This document shows positions 1 through 6,715 of a DNA stretch of 16,886 bases, in pieces. The stretch lies in contig JBBSLL010000045.1 in the NCBI GenBank assembly GCA_038255255.1, forward strand, positions 1 to 16,886, written 5' to 3'. The notes beneath the pieces are model-generated. The model searched no databases. It was not told the origin of the DNA and saw only the letters and a program-made list of their open reading frames with translations. This DNA comes from JBBQNY01 sp038255255. GTDB taxonomy: Bacteria > Pseudomonadota > Gammaproteobacteria > Xanthomonadales > Ahniellaceae. Both the position numbers and the translations under genes were made by a program. Every line of letters begins with the position of its first letter. Position 1 is the first letter of the stretch.

Positions 1-583
1 GCTGCAGCGCGTCGATGAAGCTCAGGCCATGGATCGGATCGCCGCCGATGCCGATGCAGGTGCTCTGCCCCAGGCCGGCGTTGGTCGTCTGGAACACGGC
101 CTCGTAGGTGAGCGTGCCCGAGCGGGACACGATGCCGACCTTGCCCGGCTGGTGGATGTGCCCCGGCATGATGCCGATCTTGCACTCGCCCGGCGTGATG
201 ATGCCGGGGCAGTTGGGGCCGATGAGCACGGAGTCCGGATAGTGCGCGAGCGCATGCTTGACCTTCAGCATGTCGAGCACTGGTATGCCTTCGGTGATCG
301 CGACGATGACCCGCACGCCAGCTTCTGCGGCTTCGAGGATGGCATCGGCTGCGAACGGCGGCGGCACGAAGATCATGGTCGCGTCGGCACCGGTTTCGTC
401 GACCGCGTCCTGCACGGTGTTGAACACCGGAAGGCCGATGTGCTCGCTGCCGCCCTTGCCAGGCGTCACGCCACCCATGAACCGGGTGCCGTAGTCGATT
501 GCCTGCTCCGAATGGAATGTGCCCTGCTGCCCGGTGAAACCCTGGCAGATGACCTTGGTGGACTTGTTGACCAGAACGCTCAT
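1..583 (-). CDS. sucD: Succinyl-CoA synthetase alpha subunit (3' part cut by window edge)
   Basis: This is the ADP-forming succinate-CoA ligase alpha subunit, the TCA-cycle enzyme that makes ATP from succinyl-CoA in the cytoplasm as an alpha/beta complex with SucC. The first 194 codons are present. They begin MSVLVNKSTKVICQGFTGQQG, the usual SucD start with its CoA-binding Rossmann fold. They also contain GGVTPGKGG, the IGPNCPGIITPGECKIG stretch and RSGTLTYEA, all typical of SucD. The catalytic phosphohistidine of the family lies further on, outside the window. The start is the ATG at 583, which matches the family N-terminus exactly. The gene follows sucC in the same direction after a 92-bp gap that holds a hairpin repeat, so the two are very probably one operon. 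Nothing in the visible part looks broken. Confidence 0.96.
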   Translation of the reverse strand, partial: MSVLVNKSTKVICQGFTGQQGTFHSEQAIDYGTRFMGGVTPGKGGSEHIGLPVFNTVQDAVDETGADATMIFVPPPFAADAILEAAEAGVRVIVAITEGIPVLDMLKVKHALAHYPDSVLIGPNCPGIITPGECKIGIMPGHIHQPGKVGIVSRSGTLTYEAVFQTTNAGLGQSTCIGIGGDPIHGLSFIDALQ

Positions 584-611
584 CGATTTTTTCCGTGACG
601 ATTATTTTCTT

Positions 612-672
612 ACCCTCTCCCCGCACGCGGGGAGAGGGTGCCGAAGGCGGGTGAAGGGCGGGGAGAAGGGAA
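612..672. repeat. Dispersed hairpin repeat in the sucC-sucD gap
   Basis: A perfect 13-bp inverted repeat (ACCCTCTCCCCGC at 612-624, complement at 627-639) is separated by 2 bp. It is followed at about 659-672 by a further half-arm, CGGGGAGAAGGGAA. Close relatives lie at 10065-10094 and, shorter, at 12095-12122, so this is one dispersed family. In the sucC-sucD transcript it would form a strong stem-loop with no U-tract behind it. It could therefore stabilise or attenuate the message rather than terminate it; that effect is inferred. Confidence 0.85.
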
Positions 673-675
673 CAG

Positions 676-1839
676 CTACGCGCGCGCGGCTGCCACTGCT
701 TTCGCCGCGGCGTCGTTGAGGTCGGTCGCGGACGTGATCTTGAGCCCGGAATTCGCCAGCAACTCGCGGCCCTGCTCGACGTTGGTGCCCTCGAGCCTCA
801 CGACCACGGGAATCTCGAGCCCGACTTCCTTGACCGCGGCAATGATGCCGTCGGCAATGAGGTCGCAGCGCACGATGCCGCCGAAAATATTGACCAGGAT
901 CGCCTCGACCTTGTCCGACGACAGGATCAGCTTGAACGCCTCGGTCACGCGTTGCTTGGTGGCGCCACCGCCCACGTCGAGGAAGTTGGCGGGTTCCCCG
1001 CCAGCGAGCTTGATGACGTCCATGGTGGCCATGGCGAGGCCGGCGCCATTGACCATGCAGCCTATGTTGCCGTCCATCTGCACGTAGTTGAGGTTGTGGT
1101 CGGCAGCCTTGGCCTCCGCCGGATCCTCCTGCGTGATGTCGCGCAGCGCCTCGATGTCCGGGTGCCGGAACAGCGCGTTTTCGTCTGCATTGACCTTGCC
1201 GTCGAGCGCCATCAGGTCGCCGGTGCCGACGATCGCCAGCGGATTCAGTTCCACCAGCGCCAGATCGAGCGCGACGAACATGCGATAGAGCCCGTCCATG
1301 ATCTTGACCAGTTGACCGACCTGCTTGAGCGTCAGTCCCATGTCGAAGCCGAGCTTGCGCGACTGGTATGGCATGAGCCCCGCAGCGGAATCGACGACGA
1401 TGGTGTGGATGTCCTCCGGGGTATCGCGCGCGACCTGTTCGATGTCGACACCACCGTGCTTCGAGGCGATGAAGGTGATGGCCTTGGTCGCCCGATCCAC
1501 CAGCACCGAGAGGTACAGTTCCTTCTTGATCGGTAGCGCCGGTGCGATCAGCACCTCGTTGACCGGCATTGCACGGCCGCCCGACTGGTACGTGACCATC
1601 GAGGTGCCGAGCATTTTCGCGGCGGCGTCGCGCGCCGCTTCCGGCGACTTGACCAGCTTGACGCCACCGGCCTTGCCGCGGCCGCCGGCGTGGATTTGCG
1701 CCTTGACGACCCATTCCTCTCCACCCAGCTCACGGGCTGCCGCCAGTGCCTCGTCGGCGGTGCGCACGGCACGCCCCGGGGGTACCGCAATGCCGAAATC
1801 GGCGAACAGCTTCTTCGCCTGGTACTCGTGGAAATTCAT
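676..1839 (-). CDS. sucC: Succinyl-CoA synthetase beta subunit
   Basis: This is the ATP-grasp beta subunit of succinyl-CoA synthetase, which binds nucleotide and succinate and pairs with SucD. The 387-residue length fits the family (about 388). The N-terminus MNFHEYQAKKLFADFGI is characteristic. The ATP-grasp glycine-rich stretch KAQIHAGGRGKAGGVKL lies near residues 46-62. The later segments LVELNPLAIV, GNIGCMVNGAGLAMATMD and FLDVGGGAT are conserved SucC motifs. The start at 1839 has an AGGA Shine-Dalgarno sequence about 7 bases upstream. The gene is divergent from the pilS-type kinase across about 220 bp, so its promoter should lie between them, although I could not pick a convincing one. 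The order sucC-sucD is the standard operon order. Confidence 0.97.
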   Translation of the reverse strand: MNFHEYQAKKLFADFGIAVPPGRAVRTADEALAAARELGGEEWVVKAQIHAGGRGKAGGVKLVKSPEAARDAAAKMLGTSMVTYQSGGRAMPVNEVLIAPALPIKKELYLSVLVDRATKAITFIASKHGGVDIEQVARDTPEDIHTIVVDSAAGLMPYQSRKLGFDMGLTLKQVGQLVKIMDGLYRMFVALDLALVELNPLAIVGTGDLMALDGKVNADENALFRHPDIEALRDITQEDPAEAKAADHNLNYVQMDGNIGCMVNGAGLAMATMDVIKLAGGEPANFLDVGGGATKQRVTEAFKLILSSDKVEAILVNIFGGIVRCDLIADGIIAAVKEVGLEIPVVVRLEGTNVEQGRELLANSGLKITSATDLNDAAAKAVAAARA

Positions 1840-2033
1840 GCTGGATTCCTGCGAAGAGACCCCGCGCGGAGCGGCGAGGCCGTGGGGCGGCGCGGCTGGG
1901 ACCGATGAAGTCGACCGCGGCCGCGCATTGTCCTATCTCGGGCGCCGCTAAGGAAGCCTTGATCGAGCACCGCACACGATTGCGCAGGTTGGAGGCTTGC
2001 CAATCGGCCAACGCGGTTGCAAGGTCGTGCGCC

Positions 2034-2039
2034 TATACT
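2034..2039 (+). promoter_or_regulatory. Possible -10 box for the PilS-type kinase gene
   Basis: TATACT lies 20 bp before the GTG start at 2060 and would place transcription initiation close to the start codon. No matching -35 is seen at 16-18 bp. TTGCAA at 2017-2022 is too close, with an 11-bp spacer. This is a weak call based on the -10 alone. Confidence 0.3.
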
Positions 2040-2059
2040 CGGCCTGTGGGGAATCCTCA

Positions 2060-3739
2060 GTGAATCCGAACCCGACGCCTGATCGCTTCGCCTTGCCGGC
2101 GCGGTTTTCGCGACTGGCGACGGTGAGCGAGCGCGAAACCAATTTCTTCAGCCTGTACCGCGTGCTGCTCGCGGTGGTACTGGTCGCGCTGGTATTCGGT
2201 TCCGGCGGCGGCGCGTTCATCGCGCTGAGTGGCCCTGCCCTCGCGCGATTCACGGTCCTCACGTACCTGGTGCTGGCGCCGCTGCTCTGGTTCGCGGGAA
2301 CGCAGGCGACCCGCCACAAAGACCTCATCGTGCGCATCGGGCTGCTGGTCGACATCCTCGTCGCGGGCATCATGGTGCTCGTCAGCGAAGGAGTCGATTC
2401 GGGCATCGCCACGCTCATGGTGATTGCGGTCGCGTGCGCGGCGCTGCTTTTCCAGTTGCGCTGGACGCTCCTGTACGCCGCCCTGGCCTCCGTGGTGGCC
2501 GTGATCGCAACGGTGCCCACCGACATTTCCTCGTTCGAGCCGCTGCAATGGGCCGAGGCGTCGTTTTTCATCGCCACTTACGTTTCGGTTGCGCTGCTGA
2601 GCCAGATACTCAGGCAGCAATCGGCTGCCGCCCGCACGCTCGCGGTCGAGCAGGAGTCGGGACTCGCGCGCATGGCGGAACTCAATGCACACGTCATCCG
2701 GCGCATGCGCACCGGAGTCATCGCGGTCGACCGGAACAACCAGCTGATGCTGCACAACCAGGCAGCGGTGCAACTCATCGGGCAGTCGCTCGAAGACGGG
2801 TTGTCCCTGCAGTTGGCTTCGCCGGCTCTGTCGGACAAATTGCGCGTCTGGCGCGACCAGAGTGCGGGCCAGCCGCCCGCATTGATCCTGTCGCCTGACG
2901 GCGCTCCGGTGCGCACGCGTTTCGTGCGCCTGACGAGTGGCGCGGACGACGTGACGCTCGCGTTCCTGGACGACACTGCCCTGGTGTCGCGCGAGGCGGA
3001 ATCCCTGACGCTCGCGTCGCTCGGCCGACTGGCCGCGAGCATCGCGCACGAGATCCGCAACCCGCTCGCCTCGATCAGCTACGCCTCGCAACTGCTCGAC
3101 GAGTCGGAGACCATCGACCTGGCGGACCAGCGCATGGTCGAGATCATCCGCGAGCAGTGCCAGCGTCTCAACGGAATCGTCGACAATGTGCTGCATCTGG
3201 CGCGTCGCGAGCGCTCGCAGCCGGAAATGCTCGATCTGGCGCGATGGGTGGGCGAGCACTGTGAGCGTGCGCTCCGGGAACAGCCGCTCGTGGGCGGAGA
3301 CGAGATCACCGTCAAGCTGTCCAAGGAGGCCTTGCCAGTGCTCGCGGACCCGAGCCAGCTCGACCAGGTACTGGGCAATCTGCTGCAGAACGCGTTGCGT
3401 TACGGCCGCCTGCCCGAGCAGCCTGCACGCGTGGTTGTGGCCGTCAGCCGCGACACTCGCGGCATGCCGCAGCTTGAAGTGATCGATCGCGGTCCGGGCG
3501 TTCCGCAAAAGCTCATCGAGCGCGTCTTCGAGCCATTCTTCACCACCAACGAAAACGGCACGGGCCTCGGGCTTTATCTCGCGCGGCAACTTTGCGAAGC
3601 CAATGACGCGCGGCTGTCCTACTCGCCCGTCGCCGGCGGCGGCGGCTGCTTCCGCATCCAGTTCCCGACGCCGCACGCGCTCACGGCCGTCACGCGAGAC
3701 ACCGGCGAGATGGCGGTGGTGACGTTGCCGGCGAGGTAG
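2060..3739 (+). CDS. pilS: PilS-type membrane sensor histidine kinase
   Basis: This is a two-component sensor kinase; the PilS family senses membrane pilin and phosphorylates PilR to control type IV pilus transcription. The 559-residue protein starts at a GTG preceded by GGGGA; an upstream in-frame TTG at 1997 lacks a good ribosome site. Six hydrophobic segments fill about residues 35-190. A PAS-like segment follows (RRMRTGVIAVDRNNQLMLHN), then the H-box ASIAHEIRNPLASI with the phospho-acceptor His330. N444 marks the N-box (LGNLLQNALRYG), D476-G480 the G1 box (DRGPG), then the EPFFTT F-box and NGTGLGL. It is divergent from sucC, a pilS neighbourhood I recall from Xanthomonas-like genomes. The expected response regulator gene does not follow, so the PilS assignment rests on architecture and context. 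Histidine kinase itself is certain. Confidence 0.85.
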   Translation: MNPNPTPDRFALPARFSRLATVSERETNFFSLYRVLLAVVLVALVFGSGGGAFIALSGPALARFTVLTYLVLAPLLWFAGTQATRHKDLIVRIGLLVDILVAGIMVLVSEGVDSGIATLMVIAVACAALLFQLRWTLLYAALASVVAVIATVPTDISSFEPLQWAEASFFIATYVSVALLSQILRQQSAAARTLAVEQESGLARMAELNAHVIRRMRTGVIAVDRNNQLMLHNQAAVQLIGQSLEDGLSLQLASPALSDKLRVWRDQSAGQPPALILSPDGAPVRTRFVRLTSGADDVTLAFLDDTALVSREAESLTLASLGRLAASIAHEIRNPLASISYASQLLDESETIDLADQRMVEIIREQCQRLNGIVDNVLHLARRERSQPEMLDLARWVGEHCERALREQPLVGGDEITVKLSKEALPVLADPSQLDQVLGNLLQNALRYGRLPEQPARVVVAVSRDTRGMPQLEVIDRGPGVPQKLIERVFEPFFTTNENGTGLGLYLARQLCEANDARLSYSPVAGGGGCFRIQFPTPHALTAVTRDTGEMAVVTLPAR

Positions 3740-3810
3740 AGGCACCGAGTCCCGCCCCGTTGTAGGGGCTGCATCGCGACAATGGCGGAAGGCGGTAGCG
3801 CCGTCGCAAA

Positions 3811-3886
3811 GTGGCGAAAGGCGGTATCGCCTTGCCTCCGGGTGAAGCCTCTTATCCTGCGGCAAGGCGATCCCGCCTTTCGCCAC
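3811..3886. repeat. 26-bp inverted repeat with 24-nt loop
   Basis: Arms at 3811-3836 and 3861-3886 are reverse complements with a single mismatch (TATC against GATC in the core). Each arm contains its own small palindrome of the GGCGGTATCGCC type. A degenerate third copy in direct orientation precedes the left arm (GGCGGAAGGCGGTAGCGCC at 3784-3802). The layout resembles paired REP-type units (a BIME), but no RAYT transposase gene is in the window, so that family name is only an inference. Confidence 0.8.
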
Positions 3887-3990
3887 GAGCACCCACTAAA
3901 GTCGATTTTCTCTTCCAAGCCGCAAGCCCCGACCGCGGTTTGCGAAGAAGTTGGTGGCGACGGGACGGCGCTACCGTGCCGGGAAGCGTG

Positions 3991-4008
3991 GGCGACAGGG
4001 ATGTCGCC
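3991..4008. repeat. Small perfect stem-loop
   Basis: GGCGACA at 3991-3997 pairs with TGTCGCC at 4002-4008 around a GGGA loop. It belongs to the repeat-rich gap after pilS. It may be part of another dispersed element, which only a genome-wide count could show. Confidence 0.55.
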
Positions 4009-4141
4009 CTCGCAGCGTACAGGGACGTATTCACAGCGGTTCCCGGCGCGGTAGTGACGGCTCGGCGCGTGCGGGAAGCGAAACCGAGGTGGGGAAACGA
4101 GGCGACTAGGTTCGCGCGTCCAGCGCTCACCAAGTCGCTCC

Positions 4142-4185
4142 GGCCCGGCTCGCAGTGACATTAGTCACTGCGAAAGCGCCGGGCC
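4142..4185 (-). terminator. Strong bulged stem-loop directly after the xerD stop
   Basis: The outer 8-bp stem GGCCCGGC (4142-4149) pairs with GCCGGGCC (4178-4185). The inner 10-bp stem TCGCAGTGAC (4150-4159) pairs with GTCACTGCGA (4164-4173) around an ATTA loop. The only interruption is a 4-nt bulge at 4174-4177. It begins at the base next to the xerD stop codon, so it probably defines the 3' end of the xerD message. There is no U-tract, so it is not a classical intrinsic terminator and may be a dispersed repeat serving as one. Confidence 0.6.
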
Positions 4186-5115
4186 TCACCCACGTGGGTG
4201 ATGCGTGCGGTGGAGGGATTTGAGGCCCTCGCGCGCGATCAGTGTGTAGACCTGGGTGGTGGAGAGCGATGCGTGGCCGAGCAGCATCTGCAGGGCGCGC
4301 AGGTCGGCGCCGTGGTTGAGCAGGTGCGTGGCGAAGGAATGCCTGAGCACATGCGGCGACACGCGCGAGGCCTCGATCCCGACGATCGCGCCGTATTGTT
4401 TTAGCTGCCTCCAGAACACCTGCCGCGTAAGCGCGGCGCCGCGCGCCGCCGGAAACAACCAGGGACCCCGCCGCGCGCCCAACAACTCCGGACGCGCTTC
4501 CTCGAGGAACCGCGAGAGCCATTGCTGCGCCTCGTCGCCGATCGGAACCAGCCGGTCCTTGTCGCCCTTGCCCCGCACGCGCAGCACGCCCTGGCGCAAG
4601 TTGATCGAATCGAGCTCCAGCGTGACCAGCTCACTGACGCGAAGGCCCGCCGCATAAAGCAGCTCGAGCATGGCGCGATCGCGAAGACCGGCCGGCGTGG
4701 TGTCGTCCGGTGCGGCGAGCAAAGCCTCGACTTCGCTCTCGGTGAGCGGTTTCGGCAGCTTGCGCGGCAGCCGCGGCGCTTCGATGCGCGCGCTGGGATC
4801 GTGGGCAGTGCGACCCAAACGCAGCCACAGGCGATAGAAGTGGCGCGTCGATGACAGCCAGCGCGCATTGCTGCGCGCCTGGTATCCCGCGTCGAGACGG
4901 TGTGCGAGATAGCGATGCACGTCGGCCCTGCTCGCCGTCAGCAATGAGCACCCGTTTTGCGACAGCCAGGCCGCGAAAGCGCGCAGGTCCGACCGATAGG
5001 CAGACTGCGTACTGCGTGCCAGCCCGTGCTCCGACCATGCCCGCTCGATGAAGTCGTCGATCAGGGCAACGTCGCCCTCGCTGGCGAGCGCAGATACGGA
5101 TGCAGTGACGGCCAT
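4186..5115 (-). CDS. xerD: Site-specific tyrosine recombinase XerD
   Basis: XerD, together with XerC, resolves chromosome dimers at dif near the division septum. The 309-residue protein has the N-terminal SAM-like DNA-binding domain (about 17-105) and a full catalytic domain. All catalytic residues are present: R159 (AAGLRVSEL), K183 (RGKGDKDR), H255 and R258 (SPHVLRHSFATHLLNHGADL), H281 (LLGHASLSTTQVY) and the nucleophile Y290. These sit at a constant offset of 11 from the E. coli XerD positions as I remember them. The C-terminus HRTHHPRG is the usual XerD ending. The ATG at 5115 is 24 bp from the start of the divergent RDD gene, so their promoters must overlap. A strong stem-loop follows the stop. 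XerC would be the alternative, but the overall sequence reads as XerD. Confidence 0.95.
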   Translation of the reverse strand: MAVTASVSALASEGDVALIDDFIERAWSEHGLARSTQSAYRSDLRAFAAWLSQNGCSLLTASRADVHRYLAHRLDAGYQARSNARWLSSTRHFYRLWLRLGRTAHDPSARIEAPRLPRKLPKPLTESEVEALLAAPDDTTPAGLRDRAMLELLYAAGLRVSELVTLELDSINLRQGVLRVRGKGDKDRLVPIGDEAQQWLSRFLEEARPELLGARRGPWLFPAARGAALTRQVFWRQLKQYGAIVGIEASRVSPHVLRHSFATHLLNHGADLRALQMLLGHASLSTTQVYTLIAREGLKSLHRTHHPRG

Positions 5116-5139
5116 CGCCGGACTCTATCATTCGCTCCG

Positions 5140-5595
5140 ATGGAGCCTTCGACCACGACACCGGATGCACCGATGAACGCCGCACCGGACTTCGAGCTGG
5201 CGCCGGTCTGGCGGCGCCTGGCCGCGGGCGTGTACGACCTGTTGATCGTGCTGGCTTTGTGGTTTGCGACCGGCGCGGCCGCGCTTGCGCTCACCGGCGG
5301 ATCGCTCGCCGCGACGCATCTGCTGTTCCGGTTCGCACTGGCCTTGGTGGCCCTCGGTTATTTCGCGTTGTCGTGGCAGCGAGGTGGACAGACCATCGGG
5401 GCGCGCGCGTGGAGATTCCGCATCGAGGATCGCGCGGGCCGGACCCTGTCGGCGAAGGCGGCCTGGCTGCGCGCGCTGGTGCTATGCGCGGGCGCGTTGC
5501 CTCTGGGGCTCGGCACGGCCGTCGCGTGGTTCGATCCTGAGCGGCGGGCTCTGCAGGACCGCGCGGCCGGATCCCGCGTCGTGATCCAGCAATAG
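5140..5595 (+). CDS. RDD family membrane protein
   Basis: This is a small integral membrane protein of the RDD family, whose function is poorly defined; some members have been linked to ion transport. At 151 residues it shows the defining features: Arg in VWRRLAAGVYD (R25/R26), Asp D33 in the first membrane segment, and the C-terminal Asp-Arg pattern LQDRAAGSRVVI. Three hydrophobic segments are visible, at roughly residues 31-55, 62-83 and 107-130. The ATG at 5140 is chosen because the frame upstream runs into xerD on the other strand; ATG 5173 is an alternative and neither has a good ribosome site. A TATCAT box at 5126-5131 would make the message nearly leaderless from 5140. It converges on lptG with a 34-bp gap. 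Its role next to xerD and the lpt genes cannot be read from the sequence. Confidence 0.85.
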   Translation: MEPSTTTPDAPMNAAPDFELAPVWRRLAAGVYDLLIVLALWFATGAAALALTGGSLAATHLLFRFALALVALGYFALSWQRGGQTIGARAWRFRIEDRAGRTLSAKAAWLRALVLCAGALPLGLGTAVAWFDPERRALQDRAAGSRVVIQQ

Positions 5596-5629
5596 CAATC
5601 AGCTTGGTGTTTGGCGAACCTCAAAGGGG

Positions 5630-6715
5630 TCACACCGAGCGGCGGAACCACCAGGCGGCGAGCAACCCGACGACGATCGATGGGAGTGCATGCGCGAGCC
5701 GCACGTCGATCGAGTAGACGTCGGCGACGTTTACGAGCGCGCGCTGCCCGAAAAAGAACCCGGTGACCAGGAGCAGCCCCAGCAGGAGTCGCTTGCCGAA
5801 CCCTCCCGTGCGCAGCGCGCCGAATGCAAAGGGCACCGCGGCCATCACGAGCATCAGCACGTTCAGGGGAAAAAACAATCGCGCCCAGAGTGCCGATCGG
5901 AACGCCTGCGTCTGCAGCTCGTTGCGGCGCTGGTACTCGATCCCAGATACCAGGTCGGCCACCGGCAGGTATCGCTCGCGCACCAGTCCGAGATTGAGCA
6001 GCTTGGGATCGAGCGTCGAGGCCCAGTGCTGCAGCGGCAACTTCTCGCTCACCACCGAATCTTCCAGGAAACGCATACGCACCACGTCGCGCAGTTCCCA
6101 GCGCCTTCCGTCGTGCGTGGCCCGGGCGGCGGTCGAGATGCGTTTGAGCTGGCCGGCACGCGTGAATTCATAGATGCGCACGCGTTCGAGTTCGAGCTTG
6201 TCGGCCGTACCGCGCCCGGACAGCGCATTGATCAGCACGTCGCCTTCGCGCGCCCAGACGCCGCCTCCGCCGGATGCAATGCGATTCTGCGACTTGGCGC
6301 CCGCCGCAACCGATTGCGCGCGTCGCTCCCCTGCGGGCCCTGCGGTCTCGCCAACCACAACCACCGCCGCCGTGACGAGCGCGATCGAACCGACGACGGC
6401 TAGGCAGATCCGCGCTTTGGACATGCCGCCCGCACGCATCGCGGTGATTTCGGCGGTCGACGCGAGTGCGCCCAGGCCCAGCAGCGAACCGATCACGGCG
6501 GCGATGCCGAACAGGTCGTAGCTGCGGCGCGGCAGGGTCAGCAATACATAGTGGACGGCCGTGGCGAGCGTGTAGGAGCCGCGTCCGAGATCGTCGAGCT
6601 CCTGCACGAGCGCGATGAAGGCGTCGAAGCCGAGCAACAGGAGCCACACTGCGAACACGGCGCCCAGCACCGTGCGGCCGACCATGCGGTCGATGGTGAG
6701 CGGCAGCAACGTCAT
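5630..6715 (-). CDS. lptG: LPS export ABC transporter permease LptG
   Basis: LptG is one of the two inner-membrane subunits of the LptB2FG transporter, which extracts lipopolysaccharide from the inner membrane and feeds it to the LptC-LptA bridge. The 361-residue protein (E. coli about 360) begins MTLLPLTIDRMVGRTVLGAV. It has the YjgP/YjgQ fold: three N-terminal membrane segments, a periplasmic beta-jellyroll region (about residues 125-265) and three C-terminal segments ending AWWFRRSV. The TAEITAMRAGGMSKARI stretch after the second segment is a family hallmark and lies where the permease contacts LptB. The ATG at 6715 overlaps the lptF stop by ATGA, so the two are translationally coupled. 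An upstream extension to 6823 is open but lies inside lptF and is not homologous. Confidence 0.95.
   Translation of the reverse strand: MTLLPLTIDRMVGRTVLGAVFAVWLLLLGFDAFIALVQELDDLGRGSYTLATAVHYVLLTLPRRSYDLFGIAAVIGSLLGLGALASTAEITAMRAGGMSKARICLAVVGSIALVTAAVVVVGETAGPAGERRAQSVAAGAKSQNRIASGGGGVWAREGDVLINALSGRGTADKLELERVRIYEFTRAGQLKRISTAARATHDGRRWELRDVVRMRFLEDSVVSEKLPLQHWASTLDPKLLNLGLVRERYLPVADLVSGIEYQRRNELQTQAFRSALWARLFFPLNVLMLVMAAVPFAFGALRTGGFGKRLLLGLLLVTGFFFGQRALVNVADVYSIDVRLAHALPSIVVGLLAAWWFRRSV

Larger units (their letters stand above)
3740..4185. other. Repeat-rich intergenic region without genes
   Basis: No credible gene lies in these 446 bp. The open frames here (for example 3782-4054) run through inverted repeats and resemble no protein I know. 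The region holds a long inverted repeat (3811-3886) with a degenerate copy of its left arm just before it (about 3783-3806), a small perfect stem-loop (3991-4008), and a bulged 18-bp stem next to the xerD stop (4142-4185). It sits where pilR would be expected after pilS. Confidence 0.75.

Noticed and set aside
584..675. Intrinsic terminator between sucC and sucD
   Set aside because: The hairpin lacks a following U-tract on the coding strand, and sucC and sucD must both be expressed for the enzyme to form.
2057..3892. 611-codon open frame on the minus strand opposite the kinase
   Set aside because: It covers a histidine kinase with all conserved boxes on the other strand; the antisense product is low-complexity Arg/Gln/His sequence.
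3782..4158. Short overlapping frames in the gap after pilS
   Set aside because: They run through inverted repeats, have no ribosome site and resemble no protein; repeat DNA explains them.
4142..4201. Possible dif or other Xer recombination site next to xerD
   Set aside because: The arms and 4-nt centre do not resemble the 28-bp dif layout with two 11-bp arms and a 6-bp centre.
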